Source of the DNA: Lysobacteraceae bacterium
GTDB taxonomy: Bacteria; Pseudomonadota; Gammaproteobacteria; Xanthomonadales; Ahniellaceae
Reading direction: 5' to 3'
Assembly (NCBI GenBank): GCA_021299185.1
Contig: JAJTHZ010000057.1
Location: 1-56,827 of the forward strand
Length of the DNA stretch: 56,827 nucleotides
Shown: positions 1 to 7,846 of the stretch, piece after piece
Layout: every line of letters starts with the position of its first letter
How positions within the stretch are numbered: position 1 is the first letter of the stretch
Notes under the pieces: model-generated
The model's input: the letters and a program-made list of their open reading frames with translations, nothing else
The model's database searches: none
What the model was told of the DNA's origin: nothing
Position numbers and translations under genes: made by a program

Positions 1-932
1 CGGCCGCGCCAGCGGTGCCGGCGCGGCCCGCACCGCTGCCCGAACCGCCGCCGATGCCGGCCGAGCGCGCGCCGCGCGGCCTGTTCAGTTTCACCCAGTT
101 GGTGCGCGGCGGCGCGCGGCTGGCCGGCGCCGAGGGCGTGGCCGACGACGAGGCGCGCGCCGACGAATCGGGCGGCGAGGCGGCGGTCGAGCCGCATCCG
201 GACCTCGCCGCGCTGTCGATGGTCGCCGGCGCGGAGTTCGGCAACGCGCTGCACGAAGCGCTGGAGCGGCGCGATCCCGCGCGCCCGCTGTCCGCGCAGC
301 GCGACCTCGTGCAGCGCTGCCTGGCCGGCTGGGACGTGCGCGCCGCGCTGCCGCCGGAGGTGCTCGCCGCGCGCGTGGCCGCGCGGCTCGACGCCGTGCT
401 CGCGGCCGACCTCGGCGAGGGATTGCGGATCGATGCGCTCGGCGCCGACGCGCAGCGCGCCGAGATGGGATTCGACTTCGCGCTCGAAGGCGCCACGCTG
501 TCGCGCCTGCGCGCGGCCTGCGTGGCGCACGGCGGGCCCGACCTCGTGCCCGACGCGCTCGGCGCGCGCACGCTGCGCGGTTTGATGACCGGCAAGATCG
601 ACCTCGTGCTGCGGCATGCGGGCCGCTACCACGTGCTGGACTGGAAATCGAACCGCCTCGGCGAGCAGCTCGCCGACTACGCGCCCGAGCGCCTGCCGGC
701 GGCGATGGATGCGCACCACTACCGTTTGCAGGCGCTGCTCTACCAAATCGCGCTGCACCGCCACCTGCGCGCGCATCTCGCCGGTTACGATCCGGCGCGC
801 CAGCTCGGCGCGCCGCTGTACCTGTTCGTGCGCGCGGTCGGGCTCGCGCCCGGTGCCGGCGTCTGGCGCGGCGCGGTGCCGCTGCCGCTGCTGCACGCGG
901 TGGACGCCGCGCTGGCGGAGGACGCATCGTGA
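1..932 (+). CDS. recB: RecB, C-terminal part (exodeoxyribonuclease V beta subunit), partial
   Basis: This is the C-terminal nuclease end of RecB, the helicase-nuclease subunit of RecBCD that resects double-strand breaks in the cytoplasm. The gene is open at the left edge, so the helicase domains lie outside the window. The nuclease signature is clear: a GxxxH element (GAEFGNALHEALE), then GLMTGKIDLVLR and the metal-binding core HVLDWKSNRLG with its Asp and Lys, followed by the QxxxY-type element LQALLYQIALHRHL. The stop codon overlaps the GTG start of recD in a GTGA junction, so the two are translationally coupled. The identification rests on these family motifs plus the neighbour. The true start cannot be seen. 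Confidence 0.93.
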   Translation, partial: AAPAVPARPAPLPEPPPMPAERAPRGLFSFTQLVRGGARLAGAEGVADDEARADESGGEAAVEPHPDLAALSMVAGAEFGNALHEALERRDPARPLSAQRDLVQRCLAGWDVRAALPPEVLAARVAARLDAVLAADLGEGLRIDALGADAQRAEMGFDFALEGATLSRLRAACVAHGGPDLVPDALGARTLRGLMTGKIDLVLRHAGRYHVLDWKSNRLGEQLADYAPERLPAAMDAHHYRLQALLYQIALHRHLRAHLAGYDPARQLGAPLYLFVRAVGLAPGAGVWRGAVPLPLLHAVDAALAEDAS

Positions 933-2710
933 GCGGCTTCGACTTCGCACCGCGCGCGCTGCCGCCCTCGCTGGGCGCGCTGCGGCCGTTCGACCGCACG
1001 CTGGCGCGCTGGGTGCTCGCCAACGGCGGCTCGAACGCGCTGGCCGAGATCGCCGCGCTGGCCGCCTTCGCCGAGGCGCAGGGCCACGCCTGCCTGGTCC
1101 CGGGACTGCCGGGCGTGCCGGCGTTCGATCCGTCCCTGCTCGACGCCGCGGCGGGCGATCCGATGCTCGGCGATGGCGGCACCCCCACGCCGTTCGTGCG
1201 CGACGCCGACGACCGCATCTATCTCTGGCGCAATTTCCGCCATGAACAGGTCGCCGCCGCGCATCTCGCGCGGCGCCGCGCGGCCGCCGCGCCGCCGTCG
1301 CCGGAGGCGCTCGCGCCCGATCTCGCGGTGCTGTTCGGCGGCGCTGCCCAGCAGGCCGATCCGCTGCAGCGCGCCGCGGTGGCCGCGGTCGCCGGTCGTC
1401 GCTTCGTGCTGCTGACCGGCGGGCCCGGCACCGGCAAGACCACCACCGTGCTGCGCATGCTGCTGCTGCTGGCGCGCCGCACGCCGGGCGTGCCGCCGCG
1501 CATCGCGCTGGCGGCGCCGACCGGCAAGGCGGCGCAGCGCCTCGCCGAGAGTCTGCGCGAGGGCAAGGCCCGCCTCGCCGCCGACCTGCCCGCCGACTGG
1601 CAGGCGTTGCTGCCGGGCGTGAACGAGGGCGAGGCGACCACCGTGCACCGCCTGCTCGGCTGGCATCCCGCGCTCGACCGCTGGCGCCACGGGCCAGGCG
1701 ATCCGTTGCCGCACGACGTGGTGGTGGTCGACGAAGCCTCGATGCTCGACCTCGCCATGCTGCGCGCGCTGCTCGATGCGCTGCGCCCCGAGGCCACCGT
1801 GGTGCTGGTCGGCGACGCCGAACAGCTCGGGTCGGTGGGTGCCGGTTCGGTGCTGGCGGACCTGGTGGCGGCGCTGGCACACGACGACCGCGGCGACCTC
1901 GTGCGGCTGTCGCGCGTGTTCCGCGCCAGCGCGCCGCTGGCCGGGATCAGCGCGGCGGTGGGCGCAGGCGACACGACGGCGCTGCGCGCCGCGCTCGACG
2001 CAGCGGGCCCGGCGGCATCGATCGAGGCCATCGGCACCGCGGCGGCGCAGCGCCACGCGCTGCACGGTTGGGCCGACGCGATCGCCGCCGGCTGGCCACG
2101 CGTCGGCCCCGACCCGCGCGATCCCGATGCGCCCGCGCAGGCCGCGGCCGCGCTCGCCGCGCTGCGCCGCATGCAACTGCTGTGTGCGCTGCGCGAGGGA
2201 CCGTTCGGCGCCGATGCCGCCAACGCGCTGCTGGTGGAGCGCCTGCGCGACCGGTTCGGCGTCGCCGGTCGCGGCACGTCGTTCGGCGGCCGTGCGCTGC
2301 TGGTCACCCACAACGACCATGCGCGGCGCCTCTACAACGGCGACGTGGGGCTGGAACTGGAGGCGCCCGACGGCCGCGTCTGGGCGTGGTTCCCCGCGCG
2401 TGCCGGCGATGGCGGCGCCGGCGCGCGCGCCATCGCGCCGGCCGCGCTGCCGCCGCACGCAGCGGCCTTCGCGCTCACCGTGCACAAGAGCCAGGGTTCG
2501 GAGTACGACGCGGTGGCCGTGCTGCTGCCGCCGGACGCGGCCCATCCGATCCTCGGCCGCGAACTGCTCTACACCGCGGTGTCGCGGGCTCGCGAGCGCC
2601 TGTGCCTGTGGGCGACGCCGGCCGCACTGGACGCCTGCCTCGCCCGCGCGCCGCGCCGCGGCGGCGGCCTGCGCGAACGACTCGCGCAAGCGAGCGCCGC
2701 GCTGGACTGA
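929..2710 (+). CDS. recD: RecD, exodeoxyribonuclease V alpha subunit
   Basis: This is the 5'-3' helicase subunit of RecBCD. The protein is 593 residues, close to the roughly 600 usual for RecD. The Walker A motif GGPGTGKTTT lies near residue 165, the Walker B/motif II VVVVDEASMLD near 265, and the C-terminal superfamily 1 motif LTVHKSQGSEYDAV near 515, followed by a typical YTAVSRARERL block. The GTG start overlaps the recB stop by four bases. The protein is very Ala- and Arg-rich, in line with the base composition. recC presumably lies upstream of recB outside the window. The next gene converges and ends 15 bases away. Confidence 0.95.
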   Translation: MSGFDFAPRALPPSLGALRPFDRTLARWVLANGGSNALAEIAALAAFAEAQGHACLVPGLPGVPAFDPSLLDAAAGDPMLGDGGTPTPFVRDADDRIYLWRNFRHEQVAAAHLARRRAAAAPPSPEALAPDLAVLFGGAAQQADPLQRAAVAAVAGRRFVLLTGGPGTGKTTTVLRMLLLLARRTPGVPPRIALAAPTGKAAQRLAESLREGKARLAADLPADWQALLPGVNEGEATTVHRLLGWHPALDRWRHGPGDPLPHDVVVVDEASMLDLAMLRALLDALRPEATVVLVGDAEQLGSVGAGSVLADLVAALAHDDRGDLVRLSRVFRASAPLAGISAAVGAGDTTALRAALDAAGPAASIEAIGTAAAQRHALHGWADAIAAGWPRVGPDPRDPDAPAQAAAALAALRRMQLLCALREGPFGADAANALLVERLRDRFGVAGRGTSFGGRALLVTHNDHARRLYNGDVGLELEAPDGRVWAWFPARAGDGGAGARAIAPAALPPHAAAFALTVHKSQGSEYDAVAVLLPPDAAHPILGRELLYTAVSRARERLCLWATPAALDACLARAPRRGGGLRERLAQASAALD

Positions 2711-2724
2711 TCCACGCCGTCGCC

Positions 2725-3579
2725 TCAATCCGGTGCCACGCGCCCCACGAGCAGGCGCAGCGCGCGCAGCAGCAGCCACAGGAATCCCAGCGGCAGCAGC
2801 ACGGTCTGCAGCACGAACACCGCGACCAGGTTGATCATGTGCCGCGTCGCCGCGGTGGCGGTGGCCTCCAGTTGCGCCAGGCGACCGCGCACGTCGAGCG
2901 CCGCGCCGGCCTCGCCTACCAGCGCGCGGGCGCGATCGAGCAGCGAGGCGTCCGGCGCCGGCGGCGGCGGGCGCAGCGCTTCGCCCTGCGCATCGAGCAG
3001 GGCGAGCGTGTCGTCCAGCACCGCGGCGGAGCGCGCGTATTCGTCGGCCAGCAGCGCGCGATAGACGCCTTCGCTGGCCAGCGCCGACAGCGGCACCGCG
3101 AGCCGCAGCACCAGCAGGAACAGCGCGCAGCGCCGCACGCCGCGCAGCAGGGCATCGTCGCGGCCGCGCCAGGCGAGCGCGATCCAGGCCAGCACCGCGA
3201 TCGACAGCGCGATCTTCAGCGGCAGCCAGGCGCTGGCGCCGACCAGCAGCTTCTGCAGCCCCAGCGAGGCCGAGGCGGTGAGCATCAGGGTCGAGAACTG
3301 CTCGACCAGGTCGTTGACCGGGTCGAGCACTTCGCCCGGCGCGAGGCTGACGCCGACCCCGCCCGGCTCCAGCGCGACCTCGGCGCTCTGCGCCACCGAG
3401 ATCGCGCCGTTGATGCCGCGCGCGACCGCGAACGCGGCCAGCGCGCGGGTCAGCGCCGCGTCCACCGTGGCGGTGGCGAAGCGGTCGAGGCCGGGCCACC
3501 AGGCGAGCGCGGTCAGCAGAGCGAGCGCCGTCGCCAGCAGCAGGTGGCGCCGGATCGGCGGGCGGGTCGGGTCGTGCAT
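2725..3579 (-). CDS. Conserved multi-pass membrane protein of unknown function
   Basis: This protein of about 284 residues has an N-terminal hydrophobic segment (HLLLATALALLTALAWW), a short extracytoplasmic stretch, two central hydrophobic segments around LKIALSIAVLAWIALAW and CALFLLVLRLAVPLSAL, a charged helical region and a final hydrophobic hairpin near the C-terminus (MINLVAVFVLQTVLLPLGFL). I do not recognise a named family. The start was taken as the ATG of MHDPTRPP; an ATG three codons upstream (3588) is equally possible. The much longer open frame upstream of this is compositional and overlaps the divergent small gene. It converges with recD and is divergent from the 66-residue membrane gene. 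Confidence 0.75.
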   Translation of the reverse strand: MHDPTRPPIRRHLLLATALALLTALAWWPGLDRFATATVDAALTRALAAFAVARGINGAISVAQSAEVALEPGGVGVSLAPGEVLDPVNDLVEQFSTLMLTASASLGLQKLLVGASAWLPLKIALSIAVLAWIALAWRGRDDALLRGVRRCALFLLVLRLAVPLSALASEGVYRALLADEYARSAAVLDDTLALLDAQGEALRPPPPAPDASLLDRARALVGEAGAALDVRGRLAQLEATATAATRHMINLVAVFVLQTVLLPLGFLWLLLRALRLLVGRVAPD

Positions 3580-3698
3580 GCCGCGCATTGCAGCAGGTGG
3601 CGCGACAGCCGACGCTGAACGGCGGCCCCGGGGTCGTCCGGACGCGGACATGACTTGCGTCGCTTGCGCGCGGCACGGCGTGGCGCGATCCTGCGCGC

Positions 3699-3899
3699 AT
3701 GCTGACCTTCCTGCTCTGGCTGCTCCTGCTGGTGGTGTGCTGGCCGCTGGCCCTGCTGGCAGTGCTGCTGTATCCGCTGGTCTGGCTGCTGCTGCTGCCG
3801 TTCCGCCTGCTCGGCATGGCGGTCGAGGGCGTGTTCGAGTTCCTGCGCGCGCTGATCCTGTTCCCGGCGCGGGTGCTGCGCGGCAAACCGGTGGGCTGA
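3699..3899 (+). CDS. Small hydrophobic membrane protein (66 aa)
   Basis: This 66-residue protein is almost entirely hydrophobic: a first segment MLTFLLWLLLLVVCWPLALL and a second around YPLVWLLLLPFRLLG, then an amphipathic tail ending in a basic ARVLRGKPVG. It looks like a two-pass or hairpin inner-membrane peptide. Similar short Leu-rich conserved hypotheticals are familiar in Xanthomonadales, but I know of no assigned role. It is divergent from the preceding membrane protein, with about 120 bases between starts, and is followed by a strong hairpin that probably ends transcription from both sides. Confidence 0.7.
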   Translation: MLTFLLWLLLLVVCWPLALLAVLLYPLVWLLLLPFRLLGMAVEGVFEFLRALILFPARVLRGKPVG

Positions 3900-3914
3900 C
3901 GGCGCGCACGTCCC

Positions 3915-3947
3915 GTCGTGGCCCGGACGTCCTTGTCCGGGCACGAC
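3915..3947. terminator. Bidirectional hairpin between convergent genes
   Basis: GCCCGGAC (3921-3928), a 6-base loop GTCCTT, then GTCCGGGC (3935-3942) form a perfect 8-bp stem. Flanking GTCGT (3915-3919) and ACGAC (3943-3947) extend it by five pairs across one bulged G. It sits exactly between the end of the 66-residue gene and the end of the opposing 84-residue gene. There is no clear U-tract, so the terminator role is inferred from position and stem strength. Confidence 0.5.
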
Positions 3948-3955
3948 CTCGTCGC

Positions 3956-4210
3956 TCACTGACGCTTTGCGATCCCGTTCACTTCCACGGCGGCGGCGCG
4001 CGCCTCGAGGGCGCGTTCCACCCGACGCAGCACGCGATCGCGCGACGTGCGGTACTCGGCGAACGCGGTGCGCGCGCCGAGCGCCATCCGCAGTTCACGT
4101 TCGGTGAGGCCGGTATCGGCTGCCAGGTCGTCGAGAGCCTGGGTGCTGTCGGCGATCGACGGCGTGGCGGCGATGATGCCGAGGGCCAGTGCGAAGCAAT
4201 GCATCTTCAT
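3956..4210 (-). CDS. Small exported protein of unknown function (84 aa)
   Basis: The protein starts MKMHCFALALGIIAATPSIADS, a Sec signal peptide probably cut after an Ala near residue 19. The mature part of about 65 residues is helical and charged (TERELRMALGARTAFAEY, then RDRVLRRVERALEARAAAVEV). The start is supported by a GGAGA ribosome site seven bases upstream of the ATG. I do not recognise the family. It is likely a small periplasmic protein. It converges with the 66-residue membrane gene across the hairpin at 3915-3947. Confidence 0.65.
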   Translation of the reverse strand: MKMHCFALALGIIAATPSIADSTQALDDLAADTGLTERELRMALGARTAFAEYRTSRDRVLRRVERALEARAAAVEVNGIAKRQ

Positions 4211-4397
4211 GGGGATTCTCCGGGGAGGGGGAAGAAACCCGCGACGTGGGGAGGCGCCGAAGGTTTCAGATGAAACCATAGACGCGGCGCATGACGTGGT
4301 CGTGCGGAAGCCGCGTCGCCGGAGTGTCTGTTGCGCTGCGCGATGATGACGCCCGTTGGCGTCCGCCGACCACCGAAGCGGGTCGCCCGCGCCGTTG

Positions 4398-5399
4398 TCA
4401 GGCCCGCAGCCGGAACCGCTCCCGGTAGTCCGCCGGCGTGAGCGTGGTGGCGCGCTTGAACAGCTTGCGGAACGACGACACGTCGCTGTAGCCGACCCGT
4501 TCGCAGACTTCCTCGAACGATAGCTGCGTGGTCTCCAGCAGCGCCTTGGCGCGCTCCACGCGCAGGCGCTGGATGTGCTCCAGCGGGCCGACGCCGAAGT
4601 GGGCGCGGAAGTGGCGCAGCAGGCTGCGCTCGCTGGTGGCTAGCGCGGTCGCGAGTTCGGCCACCCCGAGTTCGCGGTGCAGCGACTGGTTGATGATCTT
4701 CTCCGCGCGTTCCAGCAGGCTGCTGCGCGGGCGCTCCATCAGGGCGAGGCTGACGTAGGGCGCCTGGCTCTGCCGTTCGGCGTCCACGTTCATCATCCGC
4801 GCGGTCTGCTGCGCCACCGCTTCGCCGGCGACCTGCGCGACCAGCTTCAGCGTGAGGTTGAGCACCGCGGTCGCGGCGCCGGAGGTGAGCACCGGGCCTT
4901 CGTCGATCACCATCGCGTCGGCTTCCAGGTGCACGCGGGGGAACTGCCGCTGGAAGGCATTCGCCAGCCACCACGAGGTGGTGGCGCGGCGCCCGTCCAG
5001 CAGCCCGGTCGCGCCGAGCAGGAAGGTGCCGGCGCAGGTCGCCGCGATGCGCACGCCGCGGCCGGCGAGCTCGAGCAGGAGCGCGCGCTCGCCCTCCATC
5101 GCCAGCACGCGGTCGATCAACTGCCGCGGCGAGGAATGCATGATCCCCGGCACCAGCAGCAGGTCGATCTCCGCGTGCGGTGCGGTCGCCCCGGTCAGTG
5201 CGATTCCGGCCGAGCAGCACGGCGCGAGCTCGCCACTGAGCGCGAACACATGCGTCTCGAACAGCCGGCCGACCTTCGGGTCGCGCAGTTCGGCGATGCG
5301 CTGCGCGATGCGCAGCACGTCCACCGGGCCGGCCAGGTTCGACAACACGAAGTCGTCGAACACCAGCACCCCGACCCGCAGCGGCGCGACGGGTGCCAT
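4398..5399 (-). CDS. GlxA-family AraC-type transcriptional regulator (DJ-1/PfpI + HTH)
   Basis: A 333-residue two-domain regulator. Residues about 8-190 form a DJ-1/PfpI amidotransferase-like domain (VGVLVFDDFVLSNLAGPVDVL at the start, and a nucleophile-elbow-like Cys in RIAATCAGTFLLGATGLLDG). The C-terminal 100 residues are a classical AraC double helix-turn-helix (LGVAELATALATSERSLLRHF, then FEEVCERVGYSDVSSFRKLFK). Such GlxA-type proteins are transcriptional activators that sense an unknown ligand through the DJ-1 domain. The start lies three bases after the stop of the exported 146-residue gene, so the two are co-transcribed. The target is not evident. Confidence 0.9.
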   Translation of the reverse strand: MAPVAPLRVGVLVFDDFVLSNLAGPVDVLRIAQRIAELRDPKVGRLFETHVFALSGELAPCCSAGIALTGATAPHAEIDLLLVPGIMHSSPRQLIDRVLAMEGERALLLELAGRGVRIAATCAGTFLLGATGLLDGRRATTSWWLANAFQRQFPRVHLEADAMVIDEGPVLTSGAATAVLNLTLKLVAQVAGEAVAQQTARMMNVDAERQSQAPYVSLALMERPRSSLLERAEKIINQSLHRELGVAELATALATSERSLLRHFRAHFGVGPLEHIQRLRVERAKALLETTQLSFEEVCERVGYSDVSSFRKLFKRATTLTPADYRERFRLRA

Positions 5400-5402
5400 C
5401 GC

Positions 5403-5843
5403 TCAGTCGCCGATCCACACCGCGCCGTTGTGCGCGGCCAGCCAGTCGATCAGCGCCTGCGGTGCGTGCAGGGCCTCGCCCTGCGCGACCTCGGCGCCGC
5501 ACGGCAGCAGCGCGATGTGGCCGGCGTGGCCATCGGGCAGGACGGTGTCGGACGGCGCGCGCAGTTCCACCCTGCCGGCCGGGTCGCGGGCCAGCACCCA
5601 CAGGCCGCCGGGCACGGGGGCGTCGGCGCGGCAGTAGATGTCCGGGTTGGTGACCACGAGGTCCTGCCCGTCGACCGGCATCAGGCGCCAATGCCGGTTC
5701 GACTGGCTGAGGCGGGCGGTGTACTGGCCGCCTTCGATGTAAACCGGTTCGGCGCGCGGGGCGGCCGGCTTGGAGGGCATCGCGGCGGCGACCGCGGCGA
5801 TCGCGGCGAGGCCGGCGGCGAGCAGCAGTTGCAGGCGGCGCAT
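5403..5843 (-). CDS. Exported protein of unknown function, first gene of the GlxA-regulator operon
   Basis: This 146-residue protein opens with MRRLQLLLAAGLAAIAAVAAA, a signal peptide. The mature part has two Cys (in DIYCRADAP and LLPCGAEVA) that could form a disulfide, and ends HNGAVWIGD. A GGGAGA ribosome site sits seven bases before the ATG. I do not recognise a family. It is followed after three bases by the GlxA-type regulator, so the pair probably responds to the same signal. Confidence 0.7.
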   Translation of the reverse strand: MRRLQLLLAAGLAAIAAVAAAMPSKPAAPRAEPVYIEGGQYTARLSQSNRHWRLMPVDGQDLVVTNPDIYCRADAPVPGGLWVLARDPAGRVELRAPSDTVLPDGHAGHIALLPCGAEVAQGEALHAPQALIDWLAAHNGAVWIGD

Positions 5844-5990
5844 GGGGTTTCTCCCGTCAACGGGGCGGCTGCCCCGGTGTGCCTATCCTGGGCGCCCGCT
5901 CCGGCCTGCCCCAGTGGCGGAATCGCTATGGTAGTGGCGAAATCGGACAGCGCGAGGCGCCGGGGCGCCGAGTCCCAGGGCCGGACGATC

Positions 5991-6947
5991 TCAGGCCGGG
6001 TCCACCACGAAGTCTCGCCCAAGCCGCGCCTGCACCTCGCCCGCGCGTCGGCGGCTCACCGCCACGCGGCTGCCGTCGGTCAAGGTCAGGGAGGTGCCCC
6101 GCGCGGTGCGCGCCAGTCGGACGACGTGGCGGAGCGCGACCCAGTGCGAGCGGTGCACGCGCAGCCCGTCGTCGCCGAGCGCGGTCTCGGCGGCGGCGAT
6201 GCTCGCCAGCACGGTGGCGCGGCCGCGCGTGGTGCGCACCTGCAGGTAGTGGAGGTCGGCCTGGATCGCGATCAGGTCGGTCCCGATCGCGGGCGGCAAC
6301 TGCGCGAGGAAGGCGGCACGATCAGCGCTCGCACCGCCGTCGCCCGGCGCCACGCGAGGGGCGCGTCCATCCGTCGGGTCGTGCTCCGCTGCCGGCGCGG
6401 ATGCCGGCGACCCGTGCGCGGGCGGCGCAGCGGCGGCGTGCGGCCCGCGCATCGAAACGGCGTCGAGGCCACCGGCCGTCGACGCGTCCGCCGCGCGCAG
6501 GCCGGGCGTGGACGCCAGCGGCACGGCGTTCACCAGCAGCCAGCTCGCGAGGTAGGACGGCGACAGTTGCAGCCACTCCGCGAGCAGCGCGAGCGGGCCG
6601 CCGCCAGCCTCCCAGTGGTCGAGCAGGTCGTCCGGCGGCTCGCCGAACGCGCCGGCCGGCAGCAGGGTGTCCACCGCGAGCGCGAACGGGGCGAACAGCG
6701 CGCTGCCGGCAAGGCCGCCTGCCAGCAGGCGCAGCCAGGGGCGCCAGCCCGCCACCCTCGCCCGGCGCGACAGCCATTCGGTCGCCCACACCGCCAGCAG
6801 CATGCCGACGCCGATGTGCAGCAGCCAGAAGGCCAGCGCGGCCGAAAAGGCCAGGCCGCGCGACGCGGGCGGATCGAGGACGGCGAACAACAGCGCGAGT
6901 GCCGCGACGATGGCCCACAGCAGGCGATTGACGCGGATCGCGGGCAT
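5991..6947 (-). CDS. Membrane-anchored LytTR-family transcriptional regulator
   Basis: The N-terminal half (start chosen at MPAIRVNRLLWAIV) contains about four hydrophobic segments, followed by a low-complexity Pro/Ala/Gly linker. The C-terminal ~110 residues are a LytTR DNA-binding domain: LIAIQADLHYLQVRTTRG, then DDGLRVHRSHWVALRHVV and LTLTDGSRVAVSRRRAGEV, with the RVHRSHWV signature. This is the membrane-LytTR architecture found in one-component systems without a receiver domain. Longer frames upstream overlap the divergent promoter region and were rejected. The gene is divergent from an outer-membrane barrel gene, a plausible target. No histidine kinase is nearby. Confidence 0.85.
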   Translation of the reverse strand: MPAIRVNRLLWAIVAALALLFAVLDPPASRGLAFSAALAFWLLHIGVGMLLAVWATEWLSRRARVAGWRPWLRLLAGGLAGSALFAPFALAVDTLLPAGAFGEPPDDLLDHWEAGGGPLALLAEWLQLSPSYLASWLLVNAVPLASTPGLRAADASTAGGLDAVSMRGPHAAAAPPAHGSPASAPAAEHDPTDGRAPRVAPGDGGASADRAAFLAQLPPAIGTDLIAIQADLHYLQVRTTRGRATVLASIAAAETALGDDGLRVHRSHWVALRHVVRLARTARGTSLTLTDGSRVAVSRRRAGEVQARLGRDFVVDPA

Positions 6948-7170
6948 CGGGTCGAACGGCCGTGGGGACCGGACGAGGCTCGCCGATCGGCGCCGACGGC
7001 AGCGTGAACGAACGCCCTGCCGACGCGACTTCCGCCATCCGTGCAGCAGCACGACCACTGGTGCAAACCACCACCGGGCGTGCACGCCAGTCGCCGCGCG
7101 GGCGGCGAGGATCGGCCCCGGCCTCGCCATGCGGGGCAGTGCCGAACGATCCGAACCCCCAGGAGTCTCC
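6948..7170. promoter_or_regulatory. Divergent promoter region, LytTR regulator / outer-membrane barrel
   Basis: This 223-base region lies between two divergent genes and must hold both promoters. I could not pick convincing -35/-10 boxes in this GC-rich sequence. The only clear element is the AGGAG ribosome site (7161-7165) for the barrel gene. If the LytTR protein acts locally, its paired binding sites would be here. Confidence 0.35.
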
Positions 7171-7839
7171 ATGCCCATGCTTCGTCCGATCCACGCCGCA
7201 CGCGCCGTCCTGTTCGGCGCGATCCTCGCCACCGCCGCCGGCGCGCAGGGCGCCGAACCCGGCGCCTATGCCACCGCCGTGTTCGGCCTCGCCAACCAGT
7301 CCGACCAGACCCTCACCTTCGCCGGCGCCGGCCCGATCCAGACCACCGAGGCGGCGCTCGACCGCGGCGGGCTGGCGGGTGGCGCGCTCGGCTGGCAGTT
7401 CGACAACGGCTGGCGGATCGAGGGCGAGTTCGCCTACCAGAGCGTCGACAGCGCGATCACGGGTTTCACGGCGCCGGCGGCGTCCGGCGACGGCAACTAC
7501 GCCTCGACCTCGGTCGCGTTGAACGCGATCTACGCCTTCGACCTGTTCGGATCACCGCGCACTACGACCTACATCGGCGCCGGACTGGTGCGCCTGACCG
7601 AGATCGACCTCGACGTCGACACACCCGCGGGCGAACGCTCCTACAGCGGCAGCGGCAATGGGTTCCAGGTGCTGTTCGGCGCGCGCTACGACCTCGGCGA
7701 GCGCTGGTACCTCGACGCCGGCCTGCGCTGGCTGCGCGCCTCGTCGGTCGAACTGGACGGCGAGGACGGCGCGCCGGGTCGCATCGAGGCCGACTACGAG
7801 CCGTGGGCGCTGACGGTCGGAATCGGCTGGCGCTTCTGA
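7171..7839 (+). CDS. Outer-membrane beta-barrel protein
   Basis: A 222-residue exported protein. It starts MPMLRPIHAARAVLFGAILA and is probably cut near AGAQGAE. The mature protein alternates polar and hydrophobic residues in amphipathic strands (GALGWQFDNGWRIEGEFAYQ, RYDLGERWYLDAGLRWL) and ends in GIGWRF, the C-terminal aromatic typical of barrels recognised by the Bam machinery. The size fits an 8-strand OmpA/OmpW-like porin. An AGGAG ribosome site five bases upstream fixes the start. The longer frame upstream is compositional. It is convergent with the SDR gene, only seven bases away. Confidence 0.85.
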   Translation: MPMLRPIHAARAVLFGAILATAAGAQGAEPGAYATAVFGLANQSDQTLTFAGAGPIQTTEAALDRGGLAGGALGWQFDNGWRIEGEFAYQSVDSAITGFTAPAASGDGNYASTSVALNAIYAFDLFGSPRTTTYIGAGLVRLTEIDLDVDTPAGERSYSGSGNGFQVLFGARYDLGERWYLDAGLRWLRASSVELDGEDGAPGRIEADYEPWALTVGIGWRF

Positions 7840-7846
7840 TCCGGGT

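Noticed and set aside
785-3886. Minus-strand open frame of 1033 codons across recB-recD
   Set aside because: Arg/Ala/Gly-rich low-complexity translation antisense to well-supported recB and recD; a typical high-GC shadow.
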